DNA from: 2-02-FULL-66-22 sp964576535
Lineage (GTDB): Bacteria > Methylomirabilota > Methylomirabilia > Methylomirabilales > 2-02-FULL-66-22
Length of the DNA: 33,050 nucleotides
NCBI GenBank assembly: GCA_964576535.1
Contig: CAZNWB010000035.1
Coordinates: 1-33,050, forward strand
Direction of reading: 5' to 3'
In this document: piece after piece, positions 8,543 to 16,708 of the stretch
Position numbering within the stretch: position 1 is the stretch's first letter
Layout of the letters: every line of letters begins with the position of its first letter
Notes under the pieces: generated by a model
Database searches by the model: none
Told to the model about the DNA's origin: nothing
The model's input: the letters and a program-made list of their open reading frames with translations, nothing else
Position numbers and translations under genes: made by a program

Positions 8543-8569
8543 TTGGCACTCACCAACGTGGAGTGCTAA
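8543..8569 (-). promoter_or_regulatory. CIRCE operator (HrcA binding site)
   Basis: TTGGCACTC, nine bases, GAGTGCTAA: the canonical CIRCE inverted repeat with one changed base in one arm. It begins a few bases downstream of the predicted start of groESL transcription, the classical location for HrcA repression that is relieved by heat stress. hrcA itself is not in the window. Confidence 0.95.
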
Positions 8570-8579
8570 CGGCAGCGGG

Positions 8580-8608
8580 AATTTAGTTTCTCAGGGTGGA
8601 GATTGCAA
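8580..8608 (-). promoter_or_regulatory. Promoter of groESL
   Basis: On the minus strand TTGCAA (-35, 8608-8603) and TAAATT (-10, 8585-8580) are separated by exactly 17 bp. Start of transcription would be near 8573, just upstream of the CIRCE element, which supports the call. Confidence 0.65.
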
Positions 8609-8738
8609 CCTGGATTTTTCCGGGAAGAGAATTACCTTAGGGAGATTCGTGGGTGATATCTTGATCTTTCCTCGTTTTTTGCCATTTTTACCAGGACATC
8701 AACCGCAGAGTTCTCCGCCATCATGGAATCCTCAGCGT

Positions 8739-8767
8739 TTGCAACTGCCTGTCTTTTCTGCTATCTT
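8739..8767 (+). promoter_or_regulatory. Possible promoter of alr
   Basis: TTGCAA (8739-8744), 17 bp, TATCTT (8762-8767), about 47 bp before the alr GTG. The -10 lies in a direct duplication of about 12 bp (ctgctatcttct at 8758-8769 and again at 8770-8781). The remaining part of the groES-alr gap, 8609-8738, is relatively AT-rich with T tracts near 8670-8690 and holds nothing else I recognise. Confidence 0.35.
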
Positions 8768-8820
8768 CTCTGCTATCTTCCGCGCTGGTAAACTCCCGAT
8801 TCTGCTACGAGGATTCCAGG

Positions 8821-9966
8821 GTGCGCCCGACCTACGCAGAAGTCGATCTCGCCGCGATCGCGGCAAATGTAGACCTGGCATGTCGCCTGGCCGGCCCCGG
8901 CGTGGAGGTCATGGCGGTAGTCAAGGCGGATGCCTACGGCCACGGGGCCGTGCCCGTCGCCGGCACCGCGCTCGAGGCGGGGGCCACCTGGCTGGGGGTG
9001 GCGATCCCGGAAGAAGCGATTCCCCTCCGGATTGCGGGCCTGACCTGCCGGATCCTGGTCCTGGGTCCCATTTCCCCGGAGCAGGCGGACCTCGTCGCGG
9101 CCTACGGTCTGGACCAGTGTGTCTGCGATCTCGCCCAGGCGGAGGCCCTTGACCGCGCCGCCCGGGCTCACGGTCGAACGCTCTCGCTTCACCTGAAGGT
9201 GGACACCGGCATGGGTCGGATCGGCCTCCGCCCCCGCGAGGTCCACGGGGTGGCGGAGAAGATCGCTGGCCTCCCCTCCGTCCGGCTGGCGGGCCTCATG
9301 ACCCATTTCGCGGATGCGGAGGCCGAGGAGCCGGACTTTGCCCGCGAGCAACTTGCCCGCTTCGCCGAGGTGGCGCGAGATCTCTCCGCCGTCTCGCAGG
9401 GCGGGATGCTGCTCCGCCACGCTGCCAACAGTGCCGCCCTGCTCTTCCTGCCCGAGGCGCGGCTGGATCTGGTCCGGCCGGGCATCATGCTGTACGGGTA
9501 CCATCCCCGGGGGCGGCAGCGCATGGCCGACCCGGGGCTCCGGCCCGCCCTCCGGCTGCGGACCGCGATCAGCCAGATTCAGGCCGTGGCCCGGGGCGAG
9601 TCCGTGAGTTACGGCCGAACCTTCGTGGCGCCCCGGGACCTTCGCGTGGCCACGCTGCCCGTGGGCTACGCCGACGGGGTGGGGCGCCTTTTGTCCAACC
9701 GGGGGCAGGTCCTGATCCGGGGACGGCGGGTTGCTATCATCGGGCGGGTGTGCATGGACATGATCATGGCGGATGTCACGGATCTCTCCGACGTCCGCCT
9801 GGGCGACGAGGCGGTCTTGATCGGCCGGCAGGGCGCGGAGGAAATCAGCGCGGACGAGGTCGCAGAAGTCCAGGGGACCATCAGCTACGAGATCCTCTCC
9901 CGCATCAGCCCACGCGTGCCGCGCGTGTACCTGCCTCGATCCCAGTCTCCCGCTCCCGCAAACTGA
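8821..9966 (+). CDS. alr: Alanine racemase
   Basis: PLP-dependent interconversion of L- and D-alanine, supplying D-alanine for peptidoglycan; cytosolic, 381 residues, close to the usual 360-390. The N-terminal TIM barrel begins RPTYAEVDLAAIAANV and holds the PLP lysine K35 in VVKADAYGHGA. Further signatures are HLKVDTGMGRIGL, LAGLMTHFADAE, RPGIMLYGYHP and, in the beta-domain, LPVGYADGVGR (the catalytic tyrosine region) and GRVCMDMIMADVTD. The start is GTG at 8821 with a weak GAGGA upstream; the protein domain begins at once, so no later start is better. It is a single gene, convergent with the rlpA-like gene. Confidence 0.95.
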   Translation: MRPTYAEVDLAAIAANVDLACRLAGPGVEVMAVVKADAYGHGAVPVAGTALEAGATWLGVAIPEEAIPLRIAGLTCRILVLGPISPEQADLVAAYGLDQCVCDLAQAEALDRAARAHGRTLSLHLKVDTGMGRIGLRPREVHGVAEKIAGLPSVRLAGLMTHFADAEAEEPDFAREQLARFAEVARDLSAVSQGGMLLRHAANSAALLFLPEARLDLVRPGIMLYGYHPRGRQRMADPGLRPALRLRTAISQIQAVARGESVSYGRTFVAPRDLRVATLPVGYADGVGRLLSNRGQVLIRGRRVAIIGRVCMDMIMADVTDLSDVRLGDEAVLIGRQGAEEISADEVAEVQGTISYEILSRISPRVPRVYLPRSQSPAPAN

Positions 9967-9990
9967 CCGATCCACATCTCTTCTTTTGGC

Positions 9991-10064
9991 TCTCGCCTCT
10001 CCCAGTCTTCACGAATTGACCACTCGACCGATTGACCACTCGACTCCCTCGTCTCTCGCCTCTC
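9991..10064. repeat. Octamer tandem array between alr and the rlpA-like gene
   Basis: Units of 8 bp (attgacca/ctcgaccg, twice) run over 10015-10046. They are flanked by two copies of tctcgcctctc (9991-10001 and 10054-10064), the second reaching into the last codons of the rlpA-like gene. No terminator hairpin is evident between these convergent genes. Confidence 0.6.
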
Positions 10065-10740
10065 ACTCCTCCTTCACCAGGATGGCCTCGACTCTCACCC
10101 TCGCCGTGCCCTTGGCGTAAAACCCGAGGCGAGTGGCGGCCCCCATGCTCAGGTCAATGACCCGGTCGCCCGACCGCGGGTTCTGGTCGCTCGGGAAGGG
10201 GCCCCGGTCATTGACACGGACGATGAGTGACCGGCCATTCTCGAGGTTCGTGACCTGCACGAAGGTGGGAAGGGGCAGGTACTTGTGCGCGGCCGTCAAC
10301 CCGTTCGGATTGAAGGCCTCGCCGGTGGCGGTCATGCGACCGCTCTCGTACCCGTACCAGGAAGCCACCCCGTCCTCCCGGTACCGCTGGGCCTCTTCCA
10401 GCGACATGGGGACGTATCTTTTCCCCTTGACCACGTACGGGGCGGTCTTGACCCGGCCCTGACGGATCGCCTCCCGCGCCGGGAGCCCGTCGATGCTCTC
10501 GATCTCCTCGTGGGTCAGTGCCCACTCGATCGGGGCCTTGACCACTTCGTACGTGAATTCCCCGATCCGGTAGACGACCTTGGTCGTCCCGGCGGTGACC
10601 TCGTAGGTGGTCTTCACCACCCAGACGCCCCCGGTCACCGCCCCCCTGGCGACCTTGAACGGCGCCGAGACGAGCGAACAGCTCGCTGCGCCAAGACAGA
10701 GTCCTGAGAGAAGGAGCAGGCAGCAAAATCTCTTCCGCAT
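10063..10740 (-). CDS. RlpA-like septal/cell-wall lipoprotein
   Basis: Predicted outer-membrane or periplasmic lipoprotein of 225 residues with a C-terminal double-psi beta-barrel of the RlpA family; some relatives are lytic transglycosylases that act on denuded glycan strands. The N-terminus (MRKRFCCLLLLSGLCLGAASC) is a signal peptide with a lipobox-like cysteine at 21. The barrel runs from about residue 123: GVASWYGYESGRMTATGEAFN, LPLPTFVQVTNLENGRSLIVRVNDRGPF and DRVIDLSMGAATRLG. There is no C-terminal SPOR domain. The ATG at 10740 is preferred to a TTG at 10761 because it gives a compact signal peptide, although neither has an ideal ribosome binding site. A spacer of about 80 residues between lipid anchor and barrel has no recognised fold. 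Confidence 0.88.
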   Translation of the reverse strand: MRKRFCCLLLLSGLCLGAASCSLVSAPFKVARGAVTGGVWVVKTTYEVTAGTTKVVYRIGEFTYEVVKAPIEWALTHEEIESIDGLPAREAIRQGRVKTAPYVVKGKRYVPMSLEEAQRYREDGVASWYGYESGRMTATGEAFNPNGLTAAHKYLPLPTFVQVTNLENGRSLIVRVNDRGPFPSDQNPRSGDRVIDLSMGAATRLGFYAKGTARVRVEAILVKEE

Positions 10741-10796
10741 CGCGGGTGGCGATTTCCTCAAGACACCGGTTGGATCTGCTGGTCGGTCCCGGTCAG

Positions 10797-10825
10797 AAGC
10801 TAGGCCTGGCGGGCAGGCCTGTCAA
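10797..10825 (-). promoter_or_regulatory. Promoter of the rlpA-like gene with a palindrome filling the spacer
   Basis: On the minus strand TTGACA (10825-10820) and TAGCTT (10802-10797) are 17 bp apart. The spacer is a near-complete palindrome, AGGCCTG (10802-10808), five bases, CAGGCCT (10814-10820), which touches both promoter boxes. This suggests an operator for a dimeric regulator. The -10 is weak, which would suit activated transcription. The remaining part of the 308-bp gap, 10826-10958, holds nothing recognisable. Confidence 0.45.
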
Positions 10826-10958
10826 TGGGAAGGCCGGTGCCGTGTCGCTCTACGGGGGACCTGAGACGCAGGCAAGTGCAAGAGCAGAAACGGAGGGACG
10901 GAGAAGCCTCCTGGCGTTCCCGCGTCCCAGCCTGCGAGCGGGAAGGTGGGGAACGGCC

Positions 10959-10988
10959 TTGACAAGGTTCGCGGCACACGCCTATAGT
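10959..10988 (+). promoter_or_regulatory. Strong promoter of the guanylyltransferase/pseudo-mutase gene
   Basis: A perfect TTGACA (10959-10964), an 18-bp spacer and TATAGT (10983-10988, one change from consensus) lie 60 bp before the ATG at 11049. It is one of the best sigma70-like promoters in the window. Confidence 0.7.
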
Positions 10989-11048
10989 GCGAAAAGCATT
11001 CATTTTCCTCGTTTCAACTCATCCGCGCAGCGCAGGGGAGCTGACCGC

Positions 11049-13562
11049 ATGAACGCCGTGATCATGGCCGGGGGCTTCGGGACCCGCCTGCGACCCCTCA
11101 CCCACAACCTGCCCAAGCCGATGATCCCCATGGCGAACAAGCCCATGATGGAGCACATCGTGGACCTGTTGCGCCAGCACGGGATCACGGAGCACCTGAC
11201 GCTGCTCCACTTCCAGCCGGAACTCATCGAGGGCTACTTCGGGGACGGCTCGGAGTTCGGGGTGCGCATGCTCTACGTCTCGGCCGCCGAGGACTACGGG
11301 ACCGCCGGGGCGGTGAAGAACGCCGAGGCGCACCTCACCGGTCCGTTCCTGGTCATCAGCGGCGACCTGCTCACCGACTTCGACCTCGGGGCCGCCTGGC
11401 AGTTTCACCGCGAGCGGGGGGCGGATCTCACCATCTGCCTCACGCGGGTGGAAAACCCGCTCCAGTACGGCGTGGTGATCACCGAGGCCGACGGCCGGAT
11501 CAGCCGCTTCCTGGAGAAGCCGACCTGGAGCGAAGTGTTCAGTGACACCGTGAACACGGGGATCTACCTCTTGGAGCCGTCGGTGCTGGACCTGATCCCA
11601 AAGGGGCGCGAGTTCGACTTCAGCAAGGACCTCTTCCCCCTGATGATGCGTGAGGGGAAGAAGCTCTTCGGCTACATCGCCCGCGGCTACTGGCGGGACG
11701 TGGGGGACCTCCTGGAGTACCGGCTGGCCCATCAGGACATCCTGGCCGGGACGGTGAAGGTGAAGATCCCCGGCCGCAGGGTCGAGGGCCTGGACAAGGA
11801 GATCTGGCTGGGGTCGGGGACCCGCGTGGACTTCACTGCGGGGCTTCGCGGCAGCGTCTTGATCGGGAAGAACACCCGGGTCGAGGCCAACGCCCGGATC
11901 ACCAACAGCGTGATCGGGGACAACTGCATCGTCGAGGACGGCGCCATCATTGCCGACTCGATCCTCTGGAACAACGTGTACGTCGGCCGCGGCGCCATCC
12001 TGAAGGAGAACGTGGTCGGCCGGGGGAGCGAGATCAAGTCCCGCGCGCGTCTCTTCGAAGGGGCCCTGATCAGCGACGAGTGCCGGATCGGCGAGGGCTC
12101 GATCGTCAAGGCGGACGTCAAGGTCTGGCCCCAGAAGGTGGTGGAGGACGGCGCCACCCTGTCCACCAGCCTGGTGTGGGGCGAGCGCTGGGCCCGTTCC
12201 CTCTTCGGCACCTACGGGGTCACGGGCCTGGGCAACATCGAGATCTCGCCGGAGTTCGCCGCCAAGCTGGGGGCCGCCTTCGGCGCCACGCTGCGGGAGC
12301 ACGCCGTGGTGCGGACGAGCCGCGATCCCCACCGCAGCTCCCGCATCACCAACCGGGCCATCATCTGCGGCCTCCTGTCGGCGGGGGTGGACGTGCACGA
12401 TCTGCGGGTGACGCCCATCCCGGTCATCCGCTACCAGATGGGGGCGAAGGGGGCGGTGGCCGGGGTGCACGTGCGGAAGTCCCCCTACGATCCGGAGCTG
12501 CTCGACATCAAGTTCTTCGACGAGCGGGGCATGGACATCTCCGCCAGCCGGGAGAAGGGGATCGAGCGCCTGTTCTTCCGGGAGGATTTCCGCCGCGCCA
12601 AGATGGAGGGGACGGGCGTCCTGAGCTTCCCCGAGTACGACGTGGAGTCCTACCAGGAGAGCATCCTGAACTTCATCAACCGGGACGCCATCCGGGCCCG
12701 GGCCCCCAAGGTGGTCATGGATTACTCCTACGGGAGCGCCGCCACCATCTTCCCCGCCATCCTGGGCAAGCTGGGCTGCGAGGTCATCGCGCTGAACGCA
12801 TACATGGACGAGACGAAGATCACCAAGACGGCCGAGGAGTTCCAGCGGTCCCTGAAGCAGCTCTGCGAGATCGTGCGGATCCTGGGGGCCGACCTAGGCA
12901 TCATGCTGGACACCGGGGCGGAAAAGCTGTTCCTGGTGGATGACAAGGGGGACCTGATCTCCGACGAGCTGGCGCTGGCCGTCGTCGCCCTGCTGGTGGC
13001 CCGGACGCAGCCGCCCGGCACGCTGGCCGCCCCCATCACCGCCAGCTCCGTGCTGGAAGAGCTGGTGGCCCCCCACGGCTTCAAGGTGCGGCGGACCAAG
13101 AATGCACCCCGCGCCGTCATGGAGGCGGCCGCCCAGGAGGGGATGGTGTTCGTGGGGGATGCCTTCGGCGGGTTCATCTTCCCCCGGTTCCAGCCCGCCT
13201 TCGACGCCATGCTGGCCACCCTGAAGATCCTGGAGCTGCTCGCCCTGAGCGATCTGACCCTGCACGAGGCGATCCGGCACGTGCCCAAGCGCGTCACCAG
13301 CCGGGAGCAGATCCCGTGTCCCTGGGAGATGAAGGGGACCCTGATGCGCACCCTGATCGAGGAGACCAAGCACGAGCAGGTGGAGCTGTTGGACGGGGTC
13401 AAGATTCACCTCGGGAAAGACTGGGCGGCCATCTACCCGGACCAGGACAAGCCGTTCTTCCACATATTGGCTGAGGCGGATACCCGGGCGGGGGCGGAGC
13501 AGATCGTTGGATCGTACCGGGACAAGGTGAAGGAGTGGCTGGCCCGCGGGGCCGCGGCGTAG
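11049..13562 (+). CDS. Sugar-1-phosphate guanylyltransferase fused to a degenerate phosphomannomutase domain
   Basis: An 837-residue fusion. Residues 1-235 are an NTP-transferase domain (AGGFGTRLRPLT at 7-18, LPKPMIPM around 21-28) that makes NDP-sugars, most likely GDP-mannose; residues about 250-370 are left-handed beta-helix hexapeptide repeats (NTRVEANARITNSVIGDN); residues about 385-835 have the phosphohexomutase fold. In the mutase part the phosphoserine motif TASHNP is replaced by RKSPYD (S478 at the serine position), and the metal motif DGDADR by DTGAEK (621-626), so mutase activity is doubtful. Such fusions are known in actinobacteria and cyanobacteria. The ATG at 11049 has AGGGGAG upstream; the longer frame from 10746 is rejected. 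The intact mutase follows at 13745. Sugar specificity is inferred. Confidence 0.85.
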   Translation: MNAVIMAGGFGTRLRPLTHNLPKPMIPMANKPMMEHIVDLLRQHGITEHLTLLHFQPELIEGYFGDGSEFGVRMLYVSAAEDYGTAGAVKNAEAHLTGPFLVISGDLLTDFDLGAAWQFHRERGADLTICLTRVENPLQYGVVITEADGRISRFLEKPTWSEVFSDTVNTGIYLLEPSVLDLIPKGREFDFSKDLFPLMMREGKKLFGYIARGYWRDVGDLLEYRLAHQDILAGTVKVKIPGRRVEGLDKEIWLGSGTRVDFTAGLRGSVLIGKNTRVEANARITNSVIGDNCIVEDGAIIADSILWNNVYVGRGAILKENVVGRGSEIKSRARLFEGALISDECRIGEGSIVKADVKVWPQKVVEDGATLSTSLVWGERWARSLFGTYGVTGLGNIEISPEFAAKLGAAFGATLREHAVVRTSRDPHRSSRITNRAIICGLLSAGVDVHDLRVTPIPVIRYQMGAKGAVAGVHVRKSPYDPELLDIKFFDERGMDISASREKGIERLFFREDFRRAKMEGTGVLSFPEYDVESYQESILNFINRDAIRARAPKVVMDYSYGSAATIFPAILGKLGCEVIALNAYMDETKITKTAEEFQRSLKQLCEIVRILGADLGIMLDTGAEKLFLVDDKGDLISDELALAVVALLVARTQPPGTLAAPITASSVLEELVAPHGFKVRRTKNAPRAVMEAAAQEGMVFVGDAFGGFIFPRFQPAFDAMLATLKILELLALSDLTLHEAIRHVPKRVTSREQIPCPWEMKGTLMRTLIEETKHEQVELLDGVKIHLGKDWAAIYPDQDKPFFHILAEADTRAGAEQIVGSYRDKVKEWLARGAAA

Positions 13563-13570
13563 CCGCGGTG

Positions 13571-13696
13571 GGCAATCTGGCAATCGGGCCATCTGGCAAT
13601 GAGGGAGAGGGTCGATTTGTCGAGAAGTCGATGGGTCACAGGGGAAGTGCCGGGTCGGTCCTTCCGGGGCGAATTGACCATTTGACACGTTGACCA
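13571..13696. repeat. Octamer arrays between the fusion gene and pgm
   Basis: Three consecutive sets of diverged 8-bp units: ggcaatct-type at 13571-13602 (four units), gtcgattt-type at 13611-13642 (four units) and attgacca-type at 13673-13696 (three units), with a partial inverted echo (ggtggtcaactggtgaat) at 13712-13729. The unit families also occur in other gaps of this window (10015-10046, 16585-16677). Confidence 0.65.
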
Positions 13697-13744
13697 ATGA
13701 CACCAGCGTCGGGTGGTCAACTGGTGAATGAGTGGACTTGCGAA

Positions 13745-15181
13745 ATGAGCACCATCACGTTCGGCACGTCGGGCTGGCGCGGGATCATCGCCGAGGACGT
13801 CACCTTCGCAGCGGTGCGAGCGGTCACGCGGGCCATCGGGGAGTATGTCCTGGCCGAAGGCGCGGGAGCGGCGAGGCAGGGCGTGGTGGTGGGCTACGAC
13901 ACGCGGTTCCTGTCGGACGCCTTCGCCCACCAGGCGGCGACCGTGCTGGCCGCTCAAGGAATTCGCGCGTTCCTCACCGACCGCGACACGCCCACCCCGG
14001 TCGTCGCCTACGAGATCCTTCGGCGGCGAACGGCCGGCGGGATCATCGTCACGGCCAGCCACAACCCGCCCGAGTACAACGGGATCAAGTTCTCCGCGTC
14101 CTGGGGCGGCCCTGCCCTCCCCGCGGCCACGAGGCAGATCCAGGAACGGGCCAATGCGATCCTCGCCACCGGCGACGGTCCGACGCTGTCGCTCGCGGAA
14201 GCGGAATCCCGCGGTCTCGTCGAGCGGATCGATCCGCGGCCGGCCTTCCTGGATCGGCTGCGGGCGCTGGTGGACCTCCCCACGCTACGCCGGGCAGGCC
14301 TGAAAGTCGTGGTGGACCCCCTCTACGGCTCCGGCCGGGGCTACCTGGACGACCTCCTCCGGGAAGCCGGGTGCCAGGTGACGGTCCTGCACGACTGGCG
14401 GGACCCCACCTTCGGCGGGGGCTCGCCGGAGCCGTCGGAGGAGAGGCTGCGGGCGCTTGCCTCGCGGGTCGTAGAGACCGGGGCGCACCTGGGCCTGTCC
14501 ACCGACGGGGACGCGGATCGCTTCGGCCTCGTGGATGCCGATGGAACGTTCCTCGAGCCCAACTACTTCCTGGGCCTGCTCCTGTCCCACTTGGTGCGGG
14601 CCCGCGGCTGGACGGGGGGCGTGGCCCGGTCCGTGGCGACCAGCCACCTGCTGGACCGCGTAGCCCAGCACCTGAACATCCCGGTGTACGAGACGCCGGT
14701 CGGCTTCAAGTACATCGGCGAGTTGATCACGCAGGACAAGGTGGTGCTGGGCGGGGAGGAGAGTGCGGGACTTTCGGTGAAGGGGCATGTGCCGGAGAAG
14801 GACGGGATCCTGGCCTGTCTGCTGGCGGCGGAGATGGTGGCCACCCACAAGGGGGTATGCCTCGGCGATCTTCTGCATGCGTTGTACGATGAGGTGGGAA
14901 CGGTTCTGACGCGGCGGCTGAACTACCACCTGGACCCCGCCACCGTGGCGGGACTGCGGGCGCGCCTGGAGGATCCGCCGCGACTATTGACGGACCAGGC
15001 GATCATCCAGGTCAACCGCCTGGACGGGGTGAAGCTGATCCTGGAAGATGGAAGCTGGCTGCTCCTCCGTCCGTCCGGGACGGAGCCGGTGGTGCGCCTG
15101 TACGCCGAGGCCTCGACGGTGCGGCAGCTCGAGGCCCTCATCGCCGAGGGCCAACGCCTGATCGGCCTTCCGGCAACGTAA
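13745..15181 (+). CDS. Phosphoglucomutase / phosphohexomutase
   Basis: Converts hexose 1-phosphate and 6-phosphate, probably glucose, in the cytosol. The 478 residues carry all four active-site loops: the phosphoserine motif TASHNPPEYNG (S105), the metal-binding DGDADR (254-259), the sugar-binding GGEESAG (336-342) and the phosphate loop RPSGTEPVVRLYAE near the C-terminus. GEESAG is the form usual in glucose-specific enzymes, whereas mannose-using enzymes tend to have GEMSGH-like loops. The ATG at 13745 starts at the domain (MSTITFGTSGWRG); an earlier in-frame ATG at 13697 lies in the repeat array and is rejected. It provides the active mutase next to the decayed mutase domain of the upstream fusion. 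Confidence 0.9.
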   Translation: MSTITFGTSGWRGIIAEDVTFAAVRAVTRAIGEYVLAEGAGAARQGVVVGYDTRFLSDAFAHQAATVLAAQGIRAFLTDRDTPTPVVAYEILRRRTAGGIIVTASHNPPEYNGIKFSASWGGPALPAATRQIQERANAILATGDGPTLSLAEAESRGLVERIDPRPAFLDRLRALVDLPTLRRAGLKVVVDPLYGSGRGYLDDLLREAGCQVTVLHDWRDPTFGGGSPEPSEERLRALASRVVETGAHLGLSTDGDADRFGLVDADGTFLEPNYFLGLLLSHLVRARGWTGGVARSVATSHLLDRVAQHLNIPVYETPVGFKYIGELITQDKVVLGGEESAGLSVKGHVPEKDGILACLLAAEMVATHKGVCLGDLLHALYDEVGTVLTRRLNYHLDPATVAGLRARLEDPPRLLTDQAIIQVNRLDGVKLILEDGSWLLLRPSGTEPVVRLYAEASTVRQLEALIAEGQRLIGLPAT

Positions 15182-15191
15182 AATGTAAAAC

Positions 15192-15265
15192 TGACAACCG
15201 ACAACCGATCATTGCGTTGGCCGGTTTTCAGTTGTCGGTTGTCCGTTTTTCATTGGCTATTGTTG
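15192..15265. repeat. Inverted pair of heptamer arrays between pgm and eno
   Basis: Left arm 15192-15212 (tgacaac/cgacaac and a third unit) and right arm 15224-15265 (gttttca/gttgtcg and four more) both have a 7-bp period and are imperfect reverse complements, so the transcript can fold into a hairpin just before the eno ribosome binding site. Confidence 0.65.
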
Positions 15266-15289
15266 TGCAGTCATGAACGGAGCCTGATC

Positions 15290-16582
15290 ATGAGCGAGAT
15301 TACCGAAGTGCGCGCGCGCCAGATCCTGGATTCCCGGGGGAACCCCACGGTGGAGGTGGAGGTGCTGCTGGAGAGTGGCGCTCTCGGCCGGGCGGCGGTG
15401 CCCTCCGGCGCTTCCACGGGCGAGCGGGAGGCCCTGGAGCTTCGCGACGGCGACAAGACCCGCTACCTGGGCAAGGGCGTGAGCCGGGCGGTGGAGCACG
15501 TGAACCAGACCATCGCGCCGGAGGTCGTGGGCCTCGAGGCGACCAACCAGGCGGAGCTGGACCACCTGCTGTGCGAGTTGGACGGGACCGAGGACAAGCG
15601 GAAGCTCGGCGCCAACGCCGTGCTGGGCGTGTCGCTGGCGGTGGCCAAGGCGGCGGCCGACGACGCCGGCCTGCCCCTGTACCGGTACCTCGGTGGGGTG
15701 GGCGCCAAGGTCCTGCCGGCCCCGATGATGAACATCCTGAACGGCGGCAAGCACGCGGACAACACCGTGGACCTTCAGGAGTTCATGATCATGCCGCTTC
15801 ACGCCCAGCGGTTCAGCGAGGCCCTGCGCATGGGGGTGGAGGTGTTCCACCATCTGCGGGCCGTGCTCAAGAAGCAGGGGTACAACACGGCCGTGGGGGA
15901 CGAGGGCGGCTTTGCCCCCGATCTCAAGTCCAACGAGGAGGCGGTCCAACTCATCCTCAGGGCCATCGAGAAGGCCGGGTACACGCCGGGGGTGGATGTC
16001 TTCCTCGCCCTGGACCCCGCGGCCAGCGAGTTCTACCAGGATGGGCGCTACGTCCTGGAGGGCGAGGGCGGCAAGCGCCTGACCTCCGAGGAGATGGTCG
16101 AGTTCTACGCCCGCTGGGTGGCGCAGTATCCCATCGTGTCCATCGAGGACGGCATGGCCGAGAACGACTGGGAGGGCTGGGCGGCGCTGACGGCCCGGCT
16201 GGGCGGACAGCTTCAGCTGGTGGGCGACGATCTCTTCGTGACGAACGTCAAGATCCTGCGGGAGGGCATCGCCAAGGGGATCGCCAACGCCATCCTGATC
16301 AAGGTCAACCAGATCGGGACACTCACCGAGACCCTGGACGCCATCCGGACGGCCCACCATGCCGGGTATGCGGCCGTCGTGTCGCACCGGTCCGGCGAGA
16401 CCGAGGACACCACGATCGCAGATCTCGCCGTGGCGACCAATGCCGGCCAGATCAAGACCGGATCGGCCTCCCGGACGGATCGGATCGCGAAGTACAACCA
16501 GCTGCTCCGGATCGAGGAAGACCTGGGCGACGCCGCCGTGTTCCTGGGGCGGGAGACCCTGTCCCGCTTCCGACGGTCGTGA
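15290..16582 (+). CDS. eno: Enolase
   Basis: 2-phosphoglycerate to phosphoenolpyruvate in glycolysis and gluconeogenesis; cytosolic, Mg-dependent, and part of the RNA degradosome in some bacteria. 430 residues, the family length. N-terminal RQILDSRGNPTVEVEV and the flexible loop SGASTGERE, then AVGDEGGFAPDLKSNEEA, SIEDGMAENDWEGW, LVGDDLFVTN, the lysine in ILIKVNQIGTLTET and the C-terminal SHRSGETEDTTIADLAV. The ATG at 15290 has GGAG upstream; the in-frame extension to 15212 lies in repeat sequence. The stop is followed at once by another repeat array holding the assembly gap. Confidence 0.98.
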   Translation: MSEITEVRARQILDSRGNPTVEVEVLLESGALGRAAVPSGASTGEREALELRDGDKTRYLGKGVSRAVEHVNQTIAPEVVGLEATNQAELDHLLCELDGTEDKRKLGANAVLGVSLAVAKAAADDAGLPLYRYLGGVGAKVLPAPMMNILNGGKHADNTVDLQEFMIMPLHAQRFSEALRMGVEVFHHLRAVLKKQGYNTAVGDEGGFAPDLKSNEEAVQLILRAIEKAGYTPGVDVFLALDPAASEFYQDGRYVLEGEGGKRLTSEEMVEFYARWVAQYPIVSIEDGMAENDWEGWAALTARLGGQLQLVGDDLFVTNVKILREGIAKGIANAILIKVNQIGTLTETLDAIRTAHHAGYAAVVSHRSGETEDTTIADLAVATNAGQIKTGSASRTDRIAKYNQLLRIEEDLGDAAVFLGRETLSRFRRS

Positions 16583-16584
16583 AA

Positions 16585-16677
16585 CGGCAATTGGGCAACT
16601 CGGCAATCTGGCANNNNNNNNNNNNNNNNNNNNNNGGGTAACTCGGAACCCCGGATTGCCAAGTCGCCTGATTGCCT
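16585..16677. repeat. Inverted pair of octamer arrays, interrupted by the assembly gap
   Basis: Left arm 16585-16613 (cggcaatt/gggcaact and two more units) and right arm 16636-16677 (gattgcca/agtcgcct and further units) share an 8-bp period and are imperfect reverse complements. The run of N sits exactly at the turn of this hairpin, so the repeat probably broke the assembly. Confidence 0.65.
16614..16635. other. Assembly gap (22 N)
   Basis: A run of 22 N inside the inverted octamer array. The true length is unknown. No coding sequence is interrupted, since eno ends at 16582 and the next gene starts at 16709. Confidence 0.98.
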
Positions 16678-16708
16678 CCCGTGGCACCTTGGCGGTGAGT
16701 GAGTCCGG

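Noticed and set aside
8365..8556. 63-residue leader ORF ending on the groES start codon
   Set aside because: It starts inside CIRCE without a Shine-Dalgarno and has no recognisable sequence; the ATGA overlap is likely chance.
10746..11048. N-terminal extension of the guanylyltransferase fusion
   Set aside because: It covers a strong promoter and gap sequence, and the domain starts precisely at the ATG at 11049 with a ribosome binding site.
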